This document shows positions 8,129 through 17,571 of a stretch of DNA of 64,000 nucleotides, piece by piece. The notes beneath the pieces are model-generated. The model saw nothing but the letters and a program-made list of their open reading frames with translations. It was not told the DNA's origin and did no database searches. This DNA comes from Nostocoides sp. (GTDB lineage: Bacteria > Actinomycetota > Actinomycetes > Actinomycetales > Dermatophilaceae): assembly GCA_016716625.1 (NCBI GenBank), contig JADJVJ010000001.1, positions 1,736,001-1,800,000 on the forward strand, written 5' to 3'. Within the stretch, counting starts at the first letter, position 1, and the number at the start of each line of letters is the position of its first letter. Both the position numbers and the translations under genes were made by a program.

Positions 8129-10069
8129 TCATGCGGTAATCGTCTCCCGGGCCAGCACCCAGTCCCGTTGCAGCGCAGCGAGTTCGGTGCGGCGGGCGGC
8201 GAGGTCCTGCGGCGTCGCACCGCCAGCGCTCTCGAGCCGGCGCAGAGCCGCGGTGACGTCCGCGATCCGCCGGGCGAGATGGCCCTCGCGGACCCGGGCC
8301 GCCAAGGAGTGCACATACCGGACTTCGGGCAGCCCCGTCGCCGCATCGAGTCGAGTCGGCAGCGGCGCGACCGACAACTCGGCGACCAGGGGGCGCACCG
8401 CGTCCGGCACCGCGGCGCTGAGGTCGGCGACCCAGCGCGCCGTAGAGGTGCCGTATGCCGTGCCGGTGGCCGACCGCACCCCAGCGAAGACCGCCCGGTG
8501 GGCGGGCGCGGTGAAGCCCTCGGCGGGGATGGAGAGGATGTCCGGGCTGGAGAAGAGCTGCGGGTACTGGATCAGGGACTGGAGGAGCTGGCGCTCACCG
8601 AACACCCCGGGGTCGCGCAGGTCGGGGGCGGGGAACTCGGGCACGCCCAAGGAGTGGTCCGTGTCGGCCCCATCCACCTCCGCCTCACCCCGGTCGGCGG
8701 GAGCCGGCGGGGCCTCGGGTTCGGGGAGCCGGGCGCCCTTGGCCCGCCGAACGGCATCGGCGACCTGGTCGACCTCGACGCCGAGCCACATGGCCACGGT
8801 GCGGGTGTACTCGGGCCGGAGCGAGGCGTCCCGGATCGTGGCGACGATGGGGGCGGCGGCTTTCATCGCCTGGACCCGTCCTTCGGCGTGGTCGAGGTCG
8901 AACCGGTCGATGACGGTGCGGACGGCGAACTCGAACATCGGCACGGCGTCCTCGACGAGGGCCTTGACGGCGGCCTCGCCCCGGGCCAGCCGGAGCTCGC
9001 ACGGGTCCATCCCGTCGGGTGCCACCGCCACGAATGACTGTGCCGCCCATCGCTGGTCGTCACCGAAGGCCTTCATGGCGGCCTTCTGCCCGGCCGCGTC
9101 CCCGTCGAAGGTGAAGATCACCCGGGCCGGGGCCTGGTCGGCCTCATCGCGCATGATCCGCCGCAGGATCTTGATGTGCTCCAGCCCGAAGGCGGTGCCG
9201 CAGGTGGCCACCGCACCCTCGACGCCGGAGAGGTGAGCGGCCATGACATCGGTGTAGCCCTCGACGACGACCGCCCGGCGGTCACCGGCGATCGCCTTCT
9301 TGGCAAGGTCGAGCCCGTAGAGCACGGCGGACTTCTTGTAGATCGAGGTCTCGGAGGTGTTGAGGTACTTCGCCGGGTTCCGGTCATCCTCGAAGAGCCG
9401 TCGGGCGCCGAACCCGATGGTGTCCCCGGTGATGTCCCGGATCGGCCAGAGCAGCCGCCCCCGGAACCGGTCGTAGACCCCGCGCGCACTGCGGCCGGTG
9501 AGTCCGGCGGCGACGAGTTCGTCGGAGGTGAAACCTCGAGCAAGCAGGTGCCGGGTGAGTTCCTCCCCCGACCGGGGGGCGTAACCGACCCCGAAGCGCT
9601 CCGCGGCGATCCGGTCGAACCCGCGCTCCCGCAGGAAGTCCCGGGCCATCCGGGCATCCGGTCGGTCGACGAGCGCGCCGGCATAGAACTCCTCGGCGAC
9701 CCGGTGGGCCTCGATGAGCCGGGAACGCTTCCCAAGGTGTTCACCGCGTCCCGGTCCCTGACCCTCCTCGTAGCGCAGCTCCATGCCGAGCTTGGCCGCG
9801 AGCCGCTCGATGGTCTCGCTGAAGGTCAGGTGGTCCAGGGCCATGACGAAGGAGATGACATCGCCACTCTCCCCGCACCCGAAGCAGTAGTAGGACCCGA
9901 CGGCCGGGCGCACGTGGAAGGAGGGCGTCTTCTCGTCATGGAAAGGGCACAGCCCCTTCAGGGAGCCCATTCCGGCGGGCCGAAGCGAGACATGTTCGGT
10001 GACGACGGCCTCGATGGACGTGCGTTCCTTGACGGCTGCGATGTCCTCAGCCACGATCCTGCCCGCCAC
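8129..10069 (-). CDS. dnaG: DNA primase
   Basis: Makes RNA primers for replication at the fork with DnaB helicase. The 646-residue protein has the CHC2 zinc-binding domain with C41, H44, C62 and C65 (CPFHDEKTPSFH and CFGCGESGD). A TOPRIM domain follows with VVVEGYTDVMA and TFDGDAAGQKA. The C-terminal part from about residue 450 is variable and would bind the helicase. The GTG start at 10069 is preceded by a strong GAGGAGGTGAC ribosome binding site. An ACGGCATAC word lies just upstream at 10098. In many actinobacteria dgt and dnaG are neighbours, as here. Confidence 0.97.
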   Translation of the reverse strand: MAGRIVAEDIAAVKERTSIEAVVTEHVSLRPAGMGSLKGLCPFHDEKTPSFHVRPAVGSYYCFGCGESGDVISFVMALDHLTFSETIERLAAKLGMELRYEEGQGPGRGEHLGKRSRLIEAHRVAEEFYAGALVDRPDARMARDFLRERGFDRIAAERFGVGYAPRSGEELTRHLLARGFTSDELVAAGLTGRSARGVYDRFRGRLLWPIRDITGDTIGFGARRLFEDDRNPAKYLNTSETSIYKKSAVLYGLDLAKKAIAGDRRAVVVEGYTDVMAAHLSGVEGAVATCGTAFGLEHIKILRRIMRDEADQAPARVIFTFDGDAAGQKAAMKAFGDDQRWAAQSFVAVAPDGMDPCELRLARGEAAVKALVEDAVPMFEFAVRTVIDRFDLDHAEGRVQAMKAAAPIVATIRDASLRPEYTRTVAMWLGVEVDQVADAVRRAKGARLPEPEAPPAPADRGEAEVDGADTDHSLGVPEFPAPDLRDPGVFGERQLLQSLIQYPQLFSSPDILSIPAEGFTAPAHRAVFAGVRSATGTAYGTSTARWVADLSAAVPDAVRPLVAELSVAPLPTRLDAATGLPEVRYVHSLAARVREGHLARRIADVTAALRRLESAGGATPQDLAARRTELAALQRDWVLARETITA

Positions 10070-10122
10070 GCGCCGTCACCTCCTCTGTGCCGCGAGTGTA
10101 TGCCGTGCGGCCGAGCCCTGAC

Positions 10123-11352
10123 CTAGCGGCACCATTGATTGTGGAGGAGGACCGCGCGGGGGTCGGTCAGCGAAGCCACCTGGTCGACGCAGACCCGCAG
10201 GGCCTGCGCATCGTTGCTCGCTGCGGCGTGGTCGGCCCGCAGGTCGGGGTCGAGCCGGGTGGGGTCCCCGACATACGCGGCAACGAGGTCGGTGACGATC
10301 TCCCGTTCCCGTTCCATGAGGTCGAGCCGGCTCTGCGAGCGCATCACGAAATGCGCGGCCACGGCCTTGAGGATGGCGCACTCGGCGCGGGTGCCGTCGG
10401 GGACGACGAGCCGCGCCCGGTAACGGGCCAGCGGCCCGCCGCCGTGGGCCTCGCGGGTGGCTACCTCGACGGCCAGGGCAAACCGGCCGATGAACTGCGA
10501 GGTCATGTCCTTGAGCGTGGCCAGGTCCCGTCGAGTGCCGGCGTAGGCCGTGGGGACCGCCCCGGAGTCCAGGAGTCGGGTCAACGCGGAGGCGAGCGTG
10601 TCCTCGCTGAGGTCTCCGGCATAGCTCTCCCGGGCGACAGTGAGGACCGGGGTCATCGCATCCCTATCCCGCAACCATCGCGGGTCGAGGTGTCCGGAGG
10701 CGATGGCGTCCTCGACGTCATGGATGGAGTAAGCCACGTCGTCGGACCAGTCCATGATGTCGGCCTCGAACGGACGCACACCCCCTTCGGCCGTGAAACG
10801 AAGCCAGGTGAACACCTCCAGGTCCTCCGCATACACTCCGAACTTCTTTGTCGGATAAGGCGATTCGCCGCGCATCCAGGGGTACTTGGTGACCGCGTCG
10901 AGGCTGGCCCGGGTGAGGTTGAGCCCGGCCGGGCGGCCGTCGGGGTGGACCCTTTTGGCCTCCAGCCGGGTGAGGATCCGCAGCGTCTGGGCGTTGCCCT
11001 CGAAGCCGCCGATGTCCTCGGTGAGCGCGTCCAGCGCGGTCTCCCCGTTGTGCCCGAAGGGCGGGTGCCCGAGATCGTGGGCGAGGCAGGCGGTGTCCAC
11101 GACGTCGGCATTGCAGCCCAGCGCCGCACCCAGTTCGCGGCCGATCTGGGCTACCTCGAGGGAGTGCGTAAGGCGGTTGCGGACGAAGTCGTCGGCACCC
11201 GGGGAGAGGACCTGGGTCTTGGCCGCCAGCCGACGCAGGCTCGCGCTGTGCAGCACTCGAGCGCGGTCGCGGGCGAAATCGTCCCGGTCCGAGCGTTTCT
11301 GGGCCGGGTCCTCGGCGACCCAGCGCTCCCGGTCCGCTGCCGCATAGGTCAC
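10123..11352 (-). CDS. dgt: Deoxyguanosinetriphosphate triphosphohydrolase
   Basis: An HD-domain enzyme of 409 residues that splits dGTP into deoxyguanosine and triphosphate, helping set nucleotide pools. The metal ligands are seen as H63 (RLTHSLEV), then H92-D93 and H96 (LAHDLGHPPFGHNGE), with the third conserved Asp in DWSDDVAYSIHD. I place the start at the GTG at 11352, preceded by GGAGG at normal spacing, rather than further upstream; this overlaps the end of the YdeI-like gene by 4 bases. dnaG follows on the same strand. Confidence 0.93.
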   Translation of the reverse strand: MTYAAADRERWVAEDPAQKRSDRDDFARDRARVLHSASLRRLAAKTQVLSPGADDFVRNRLTHSLEVAQIGRELGAALGCNADVVDTACLAHDLGHPPFGHNGETALDALTEDIGGFEGNAQTLRILTRLEAKRVHPDGRPAGLNLTRASLDAVTKYPWMRGESPYPTKKFGVYAEDLEVFTWLRFTAEGGVRPFEADIMDWSDDVAYSIHDVEDAIASGHLDPRWLRDRDAMTPVLTVARESYAGDLSEDTLASALTRLLDSGAVPTAYAGTRRDLATLKDMTSQFIGRFALAVEVATREAHGGGPLARYRARLVVPDGTRAECAILKAVAAHFVMRSQSRLDLMEREREIVTDLVAAYVGDPTRLDPDLRADHAAASNDAQALRVCVDQVASLTDPRAVLLHNQWCR

Positions 11353-11996
11353 CGAGCAGCCTCCGCCGCGGCAGCGGCACGGGCCAGCCACGCCGGCATG
11401 GTGCCGTACCGCTGAGGTGGGATGAGTCGCCCGGCGGCACAGTCCTCGACAAGTTGCGCGAGGCGACGTTCGCGGGTGGTTTCCTGTTGCGCGCTGACCA
11501 CCCAGGACGCGCAGGACTTCCGGTAACCCGCGGTCGCCTCCGCCCAGAACGCCGCCGCGGCCGGCACCGCCGCCAGGGCTGCTTCCTGCCGTTCACCCCA
11601 GTCGGTCGCCGCCCGTTCGTAGGCGTAGATCCCACTGCGCTCGGGCCGCCGCCGCTCGTAGGCCGCCAGGCCGGCTGGCTGCATCCGGCCCTCGGCGATG
11701 AGGCCCTCGACCAGGGCGATGTTGACCGCCGACCAGATGCTCGAGGGGCGCCGAGGGGTCCACCGCTGGCGCACGGCATTCTCATCGATCCGGTGGATCA
11801 CCGAGTCGATCCAGCCGTAGCACAGGGCCTCGGGGACGGCCTCCTCCCAGGTGAGTTGGAACTCGCTGCCCGCGACCCGGGCCGCCTTCTTGACCAGGCC
11901 CATCCACAGCTCCGGCGCGCGCTCGTGATGCTCCGCCAACCACGCACGGAAGTCCGCGGCGTCGCGGAAAAAGGTCACCTCACCGATCTGCTCCAC
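11349..11996 (-). CDS. YdeI/OmpD-associated family protein
   Basis: A protein of about 215 residues with the family core DFRAWLAEHHERAPELWMGL, then LTWEEAVPEALCYGWIDS and RWTPRRPSSIWSAVN. A C-terminal bacteriocin-protection (OmdA) region follows, with LPPQ-like residues near YGTMPAWL. The biochemical role is not established; E. coli YdeI is linked to antimicrobial peptide resistance. The start is uncertain: the GTG at 11996 with GAGGGA upstream is preferred, and an in-frame GTG seven codons later is possible. It overlaps dgt by 4 bases. Confidence 0.78.
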   Translation of the reverse strand: MEQIGEVTFFRDAADFRAWLAEHHERAPELWMGLVKKAARVAGSEFQLTWEEAVPEALCYGWIDSVIHRIDENAVRQRWTPRRPSSIWSAVNIALVEGLIAEGRMQPAGLAAYERRRPERSGIYAYERAATDWGERQEAALAAVPAAAAFWAEATAGYRKSCASWVVSAQQETTRERRLAQLVEDCAAGRLIPPQRYGTMPAWLARAAAAAEAAR

Positions 11997-12012
11997 TCCC
12001 TCACTCTTCCAG

Positions 12013-13212
12013 TCAGCCGCCGGAGACGTCGAGTTCGGCCTGGGCCACGAGCGCGCGCTGGGTGGCGTCGAGCTCACGGGAGTGCAACCACCCCTCCGGG
12101 AGCGCGACCACCCGTGGGGAGCCGGCACGGCCGCGCTGCCCCTCGGCGTCGGCCCCCGGCCACGGCGCGTCCAGGTCCATCGAGCCGATGAGGTCATCGA
12201 GGGCCTGCAGGGAGTCGACGAGGCCCAGCTGGTGGCGCACCTGCGACCCGGCAGGGAAGCCCTTGAGGTACCAGGCAATGTGCTTGCGGATGTCCCGGCA
12301 CCCGCGCAGTTCGTCGCCGTCATAGAACTCGACAAGATACGTAGCGTGCCGCCGCAGGGTGTGAGTCACCTCGCGCAGATCCGGCCGGACCCGGGCCGTG
12401 GACCCGGCGAACGCGGCGGCGAGGTCGGTGAAGATCCACGGCCGGCCGAGGCACCCCCGACCGACGACGACGCCGTCGCAGCCGGTGTCGGCGACCATCC
12501 GCAGGGCATCCTCGGCCGACCAGATATCGCCGTTGCCGAGGACCGGTATGGAACTCACAGCCTCCTTGAGCCGGGCGATGGCAGACCAATCGGCCGCCCC
12601 CGAATAGGCCTGGGCCGCTGTGCGGCCATGCAGCGCAACGGCCGCCGCGCCCTCGGCCTCCGCGATCCGCCCGGCCGTGAGGTAGGTCACGTGGTCGGCG
12701 TCGATCCCGACCCGCATCTTCACGGTGACCGGCACGCCATACGGATCAGCTTCTCGGACAACGGAACTCACGATGGATCGGAAGAGTTCGGTCTTCCAGG
12801 GCAGCGCGGCCCCACCGCCCCGGCGGGTGACCTTGGGCACCGGGCAGCCGAAGTTGAGGTCGATGTGGTCGGTGCGGTCCTCGGTGACGAGCATCCGGGC
12901 AGCCTGCCCCGCGGTCACCGGGTCCACCGAGTACAACTGCACCGAACGTGGCTGCTCGTCGGGATCGTGACTGATCAGTCGCATCGTGGCGTCGTTGCGC
13001 TCGACAAGTGCGCGGGAGGTGACCATCTCGTTGACATAGAGCGTGCTCGCCCCGGAGGCACCGCCGGCGGCCAACCCCGCCGCCCCGTACTCGCGGCACA
13101 GCCGACGGAAGGCCCGGTTGGTGATCCCGGCCATCGGGGCGAGGACGACCGGGGAGCCGATCGTCAGCGGACCGATCCGCAGCGGCGGAAGGAGAGTGGA
13201 CTGGGGAGACAT
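12013..13212 (-). CDS. dusB: tRNA-dihydrouridine synthase
   Basis: An FMN enzyme of 399 residues that reduces uridine to dihydrouridine in tRNA. The N-terminal TIM barrel carries APMAGITNRAFR (25-36) and the catalytic cysteine C123 in NFGCPVPKVTRRGGGAAL. The barrel end GNGDIWSAEDA and GCDGVVVGRGCLGRPW bind FMN phosphate. A helical C-terminal tRNA-binding domain follows with RDIRKHIAWYLKGFP. The ATG at 13212 is chosen because the open frame beyond it is antisense to the sulfurtransferase gene. The two genes are divergent with 36 bases between starts. Confidence 0.93.
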   Translation of the reverse strand: MSPQSTLLPPLRIGPLTIGSPVVLAPMAGITNRAFRRLCREYGAAGLAAGGASGASTLYVNEMVTSRALVERNDATMRLISHDPDEQPRSVQLYSVDPVTAGQAARMLVTEDRTDHIDLNFGCPVPKVTRRGGGAALPWKTELFRSIVSSVVREADPYGVPVTVKMRVGIDADHVTYLTAGRIAEAEGAAAVALHGRTAAQAYSGAADWSAIARLKEAVSSIPVLGNGDIWSAEDALRMVADTGCDGVVVGRGCLGRPWIFTDLAAAFAGSTARVRPDLREVTHTLRRHATYLVEFYDGDELRGCRDIRKHIAWYLKGFPAGSQVRHQLGLVDSLQALDDLIGSMDLDAPWPGADAEGQRGRAGSPRVVALPEGWLHSRELDATQRALVAQAELDVSGG

Positions 13213-13248
13213 CGTGACCGATTGTCCCACCTGTGCTGGGATGGGGGC

Positions 13249-14085
13249 GTGACGGCGCTCCTTGATCCAATGGCCCTCGCCGACCGGCTTAACCGGGGGG
13301 AGGTTCGGGTCATCGACGTCCAGTACGCCCTCCTCGGCCCCCCGAGCCGTGAGTTGTATGCCGTGCGCCACCTGCCCGGCGCCCCGCACCTGGCGCTCGA
13401 CGAGGACCTCGCCGGTCCTCCGGGCGTTCGAGGACGCCATCCACTGCCGGACCCAACGGTGCTCCAGGGCGCTCTGCGGGCCTGCGGGGTCGACGACGAC
13501 ATGCAGGTCGTCCTCTATGACCAGGGCACGTCGCTTGCCGCAGGCCGGGCCTGGTGGATCCTCCGCTGGGCGGGACACCCCCAGGTCCAGGTGCTCGACG
13601 GTGGTCTGGCGGCATGGGAGCGGGCCGGTTTACCGGTCACCGCGGAGGCCGCCACCCCGGTACCGGGTTCGGTGACCGTTCGCCCCGGATCGGTGCCGGT
13701 GCTCGACGCCGACGGGGTGCGTTCGTTGACCCTCTCCGGGGTACTCCTCGACGTGCGGGCCGCGGAACGTTACCGCGGGGAGGTCGAGCCCATCGACCGC
13801 GTGGCCGGTCACATCCCGGGGGCGGTGAACCTGCCGGCCACCGAGTTGCAGCACGCCGACGGGACCTTTCGCAGCGCCCAAGAGATCCGCGACCGACTCG
13901 CCGCCGCCGGGGTTCACCGGGACACTCCCCTGGGCACTTCCTGCGGCTCGGGCGTGACCGCGGCCCAGGCTGCGCTGGCCTTCCACGAGGCGGGGATCAC
14001 GGCCATCCCCTACATCGGGTCGTGGTCGGAGTGGATCGCTGACCCGAACCGACCCGTTGCGACCGGAGCCGAGCCCTCCCGATGA
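13249..14085 (+). CDS. Rhodanese-type sulfurtransferase, two domains
   Basis: A 278-residue thiosulfate or 3-mercaptopyruvate sulfurtransferase that moves a sulfane sulfur onto its active cysteine and then to an acceptor. Two rhodanese domains are visible, about residues 5-128 (VIDVQY, VVLYDQG, VLDGGLAAWERAG) and 150-272. The catalytic loop CGSGVT begins at C232 in the second domain. CGSGVT is more like mercaptopyruvate enzymes than CRKGVT rhodaneses, but substrate preference is not certain. The GTG start at 13249 is the first plausible codon after the divergent dusB start. The stop overlaps the next gene as ATGA. Confidence 0.9.
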   Translation: MTALLDPMALADRLNRGEVRVIDVQYALLGPPSRELYAVRHLPGAPHLALDEDLAGPPGVRGRHPLPDPTVLQGALRACGVDDDMQVVLYDQGTSLAAGRAWWILRWAGHPQVQVLDGGLAAWERAGLPVTAEAATPVPGSVTVRPGSVPVLDADGVRSLTLSGVLLDVRAAERYRGEVEPIDRVAGHIPGAVNLPATELQHADGTFRSAQEIRDRLAAAGVHRDTPLGTSCGSGVTAAQAALAFHEAGITAIPYIGSWSEWIADPNRPVATGAEPSR

Positions 14086-15751
14086 CCTCATCCGTGGCCG
14101 ACCGCTGGGCCCGCGTACGCCGGGCGCTCTCGGAGGTCGACGAGTCCACACCGCTGCTCGTCGCGCGATGGCTCGCCGAACGCGAGGACCCGGCACCGGG
14201 TGCGCCCCGGAGGAGATCCGCGCCGGCGCGGCCCTGGACCGGCTGGCCGCACGCGACCTCGACCCGGACGGTCGCCGGCACCTGCTCACCGCAGCCCGAG
14301 GGCGAGTCGCCGCCTTCGACCCGGCGCTCACCGAACAACTCGACGCCGAGATCGCCCTCGCCGAAGTGCGCGCGGGAGACCCCGGTGGGGCCGAGCGCGC
14401 CCGTGCCTGCGCCCGGCGCCTGGAGCAGAGCGGGGCGCTCTTCGAGGCGGCCGAGACCTGGCGGTCGCTGGCCTGGTTCGGGGCTGCGCCCGGTACCGAG
14501 GACGCCGCCCAGGCCTCGATGAACGCGGCCAACCTCGCGGCCCGCTCCCACGAGCCGCTGCGCTGTGCCCTGAGCCTGGTCGAAACCGCCATGCATCTGG
14601 CCCTCATCGATGCCGAGCGGGCCATAAGCCTCGTCGGCGAGGCCCGTGACCTCGCCCCCGAGCACGGGCTCATCCAAGCCATGGCCGACGACACCCTCGC
14701 TCGGGTCGCGACGGCGCAGGGGCGCCTCGATGTCGCCGCGGACCTGCTCAGTTCCTCCGCGGGCCGCTCCACCACTCCGGTCCCGGTGCGCCTCGGCCAC
14801 GCGCTCGATCTGTGCGCGGCGTTGCTCGCGCACAGTGATTGGCCCAGGCTGCACGTCGCTGCACGCACCCTGCGCGCGGATGCCCACCAGACCCAGTCCG
14901 CCTCTGCAGCACACTTCGCCGACGCCTATCTGGGCCTGGCCGCGGCCCACCTCGGTCACCCGGATCAGGCCCGAGCGCTCCTCAGCCCGGTGGTGCCCGA
15001 GCTCGCCGCCCTCGGAGCGCCGTTGGTCGCTGTGAGCGGCGCCGTCCTCGGGGACCTTTGCGCCGCGCAGGCCGACTGGGCCGGTGCGTCGACGGCATAC
15101 GAACTGGCGGCCGCGAGCGCGCTGGGACAGGAGAACGTGCCGTTCGCACTGCAGTGTCTGCTCGGGGCCGCGGAGCACGCCATGCTCGCCGAGGACGGTG
15201 AGCGCGCCCGGTCCCTGTATTGCGCCGCGACCGAGGCCGCCGTCGAGCTTGGTGACGTCATGTCCTGGCTGCAGGCGGCCCGCGGTGAGGTGCTCGCCCT
15301 GGTCGACCCGCAGGACCCGGCTCGCGCGGTGGCGGAGCTCGACGCGGTGCCAGAGCGCGCCCGGGCGACGTTCTCGGAGAGCGCGCAGGAGGGCCTGGAC
15401 TGGGAGGCCATGACCCTGGAGGGCGTCGGTCACGGCGCCCATGTGCTCGCCGTGAGCGGACGGCTCGAGGAGGCACTAGCCCGGCTTGAGGACGCCGAAA
15501 CAGCCGCCTTCTCGCAGGGGCGGGACGTCGACGGCTGGCTGCTACGAGCCGAGCGCGGGGCACTGCTCGCCGACGCCGACAGCCTTGGCGAGGCCGAACC
15601 GGTGCTGCGACCAGCGCTGCGCGAACTCAGCACCCGCGGCCGAGCGGACGCGGCAGCGAACACGGCCGCGGCCCTCGCCGAGGCCCTCGAGCGGGCTCAG
15701 CGCGACCACGAGGCGGCCAGTCTGCGGCAGCGATACTGCGCGCAGGAGTGA
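14082..15751 (+). pseudogene. Helical-repeat protein gene with apparent frameshift
   Basis: The natural start is the ATG at 14082, which overlaps the sulfurtransferase stop as ATGA and opens with MTSSVADRWARVRRAL. After about 38 codons this frame loses coding character. The continuation, starting PEEIRAGAALDRLAARDL, lies in another frame and runs to 15751. Adding one base near 14,195-14,205 (GCACCGGGTGCGCC) restores a single 556-residue protein. The product is almost all helix, with alanine- and leucine-rich pairs such as ALARLEDAETAAF, like TPR repeats. No catalytic motif is seen and the function is unknown. It may be a pseudogene or a base-calling error. Confidence 0.75.
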
Positions 15752-17155
15752 TCAGCAGCCGAGAAGGCGCTGCCCGAGCCAGCCGTGCAGCTGGTCCAGC
15801 GCGATCCGCTCCTGGACCATGGTGTCCCGGTGCCGGACCGTGGCCGCCTGGTCCTCGAGGCTGTCGAAGTCGACGGTGATGCAGTAGGGCGTACCGATCT
15901 CGTCCTGGCGGCGGTAGCGCCGGCCGATCGCCCCGGCATCGTCGAACTCGATGTTCCAACTCCGGCGCAGTTCGGCAGCCAGCGCCTTGGCCTTGGGGGT
16001 GAGGTCGGCGTTGCGGGAGAGCGGAAGGACGGCCGCCTTGACCGGCGCGAGCCGGGGGTCGAGCCGCAGGCTGACCCGCTTGTCGACCCCACCCTTGGTG
16101 TTCGGGGCTTCGTCCTCGGTGTAGGCGTCGACGAGGAAGGTCATCAGGCTGCGCGAGAGCCCGGCCGCCGGCTCGATGACGTAGGGGACGTACCGTTCGC
16201 CGGTGCCTTGGTCGAAGTAGGACAGGTCGGTGCCGGAGTGCTCGCTATGCTGGCGCAGGTCGAAGTCGGTCCGATTGGCGATGCCCTCCAGTTCGCCCCA
16301 TTCGCTGCCGGTGAAGTTGAAGCGGTACTCGATGTCGACGGTCCGCTTGGAGTAGTGGCTGAGCTTCTCGGTGGGGTGCTCGTAGAGCCGGAGGTTCTCG
16401 GGGCGGATACCGAGGTCGACATACCAGCGGGTGCGCTCGTCGATCCAGTACTGGTGCCAGTGTTCGTCCTCGCCCGGCGGCACGAAGAACTCCATCTCCA
16501 TCTGCTCGAACTCGCGGGTGCGGAAGATGAAGTTGCCGGGGGTGATCTCGTTGCGGAAGCTCTTGCCGACCTGCGCGATGCCGAACGGCGGCTTCTTGCG
16601 CGCGGCGCCCTCGACGTTCTTGTAGTTGATGAAGATGCCCTGGGCAGTCTCCGGCCGCAGGTAATGCAGCCCGGACTCGTCCTCGATGACGCCGAGATAG
16701 GTCTTGAGCATCATGTTGAAGGCGCGTGGCTCCGTCCACTGGCCCTTGGTGCCACAGTCGGGGCAGCCGAGGTCGGCGAGCGTCACGTGGTCGGGCTCGA
16801 CCTGGTCACCCCCCTTGGCGCGCTTGGCGGCATACGCCTCCTGGAGGTGGTCCATTCGGTGCCGCTTGTGGCACTGGAGGCACTCGATGAGCGGGTCGGT
16901 GAAGGTGCCGACGTGACCGGAGGCGACCCAGGTCTGCCGGGGCAGGATGATCGAGGAGTCCAGGCCGACGACGTCCTCGCGGGCGTGCACCATGGCCCGC
17001 CACCACTGCCGCTTGATGTTCTCCTTGAGCTCCACCCCGAGTGGGCCGTAGTCCCAGGCCGAGCGGGTGCCGCCGTAGATCTCACCGCACGGGAAGACGA
17101 ACCCGCGACGTTTGCAGAGAGAGACGACGGTATCGACGGTCGAGACGGCAGCCAT
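15752..17155 (-). CDS. glyQS: Glycyl-tRNA synthetase, single-chain type
   Basis: A class II synthetase of 467 residues that charges tRNA-Gly as an alpha2 dimer. Seen are WDYGPLGVELK (35-45), a zinc-ribbon insertion with CLQC (92-95) and CPDC (131-134), the RPETAQG loop (167-173), FRNEITPGNFIFRTREFEQMEM split across motif 2, and the C-terminal anticodon-binding domain from about 365. Its stop is immediately next to the stop of the helical-repeat gene on the other strand. In mycobacteria glyS also lies close to zur and uppS, matching the position here. Confidence 0.96.
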   Translation of the reverse strand: MAAVSTVDTVVSLCKRRGFVFPCGEIYGGTRSAWDYGPLGVELKENIKRQWWRAMVHAREDVVGLDSSIILPRQTWVASGHVGTFTDPLIECLQCHKRHRMDHLQEAYAAKRAKGGDQVEPDHVTLADLGCPDCGTKGQWTEPRAFNMMLKTYLGVIEDESGLHYLRPETAQGIFINYKNVEGAARKKPPFGIAQVGKSFRNEITPGNFIFRTREFEQMEMEFFVPPGEDEHWHQYWIDERTRWYVDLGIRPENLRLYEHPTEKLSHYSKRTVDIEYRFNFTGSEWGELEGIANRTDFDLRQHSEHSGTDLSYFDQGTGERYVPYVIEPAAGLSRSLMTFLVDAYTEDEAPNTKGGVDKRVSLRLDPRLAPVKAAVLPLSRNADLTPKAKALAAELRRSWNIEFDDAGAIGRRYRRQDEIGTPYCITVDFDSLEDQAATVRHRDTMVQERIALDQLHGWLGQRLLGC

Positions 17156-17215
17156 GCGGCAAATCTAGTCGTCGAATACCGGGTCCCCCGAATCGGTCAC
17201 GAGCAGCGGCGGCCG

Positions 17216-17509
17216 TCAGCCACGCTGCGGGAAGAGCCGGGTGAGCATGATCGCCACCGTGATGGCGATGACCGCGAGTCGGAGCATCCGTCCGGGCGGG
17301 GTCAGCGCCGGCCAGGCGATGTAGAGGAACCACCCCAGGATGAGCGCGACGATCCCGACCAGAACCCACCCCCACCCCGGGATGAGGACGCCGGCGACGC
17401 CCAAAGCGAGGACGACGAGGAAAGGGACGAGCCGAGGGAGGGCGGCGAGTCGCTCCAGGACCGGGGCGCTGGCCTCCTCGATGGAGGTACGGAGGTCGGA
17501 CACAGCCAC
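17216..17509 (-). CDS. Small two-helix membrane protein, DUF6703-like
   Basis: A protein of about 97 residues with a short helical N-terminus (TSIEEASAPVLERL) and two to three hydrophobic segments (about 27-45, 47-63, 72-88), ending in LTRLFPQRG. It resembles small actinobacterial DUF6703 proteins as I remember them; no function is known. The start is the GTG at 17509 or the in-frame GTG two codons later at 17503. It is divergent from znuA with about 60 bases between starts, so the zinc promoter lies directly next to it. Confidence 0.6.
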   Translation of the reverse strand: MAVSDLRTSIEEASAPVLERLAALPRLVPFLVVLALGVAGVLIPGWGWVLVGIVALILGWFLYIAWPALTPPGRMLRLAVIAITVAIMLTRLFPQRG

Positions 17510-17534
17510 CGAGCCTATCGCCGACGAACTCACG

Positions 17535-17563
17535 TTGACGCACGGCCTAGCGTTAGTGATAAT
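17535..17563 (+). promoter_or_regulatory. znuA promoter, -35 TTGACG and -10 GATAAT
   Basis: TTGACG at 17535-17540 and GATAAT at 17558-17563 are separated by 17 bases, close to the sigma-70-type optimum. The znuA ATG begins 7 bases after the -10 box, so transcription probably starts at the A of the start codon and the message is leaderless. Confidence 0.75.
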
Positions 17564-17571
17564 CGTTTTCA
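17557..17571 (+). promoter_or_regulatory. Zur-like operator over znuA -10 and start
   Basis: TGATAATCGTTTTCA is a 15-bp imperfect palindrome that fits the general TGAwAAtcrTTwTCA pattern of actinobacterial Zur boxes. It covers the -10 box and reaches the first base of the znuA start codon, so a bound repressor would block transcription directly. The regulator gene zur is last in the same operon. Confidence 0.75.

Noticed and set aside
12082..13248. Long open extension upstream of the sulfurtransferase
   Set aside because: It runs antisense through dusB; the rhodanese domain begins right at the GTG at 13249.
17156..17215. T-box or riboswitch upstream of glyQS
   Set aside because: The gap is only about 60 bases and shows no T-box sequence or terminator/antiterminator pair.
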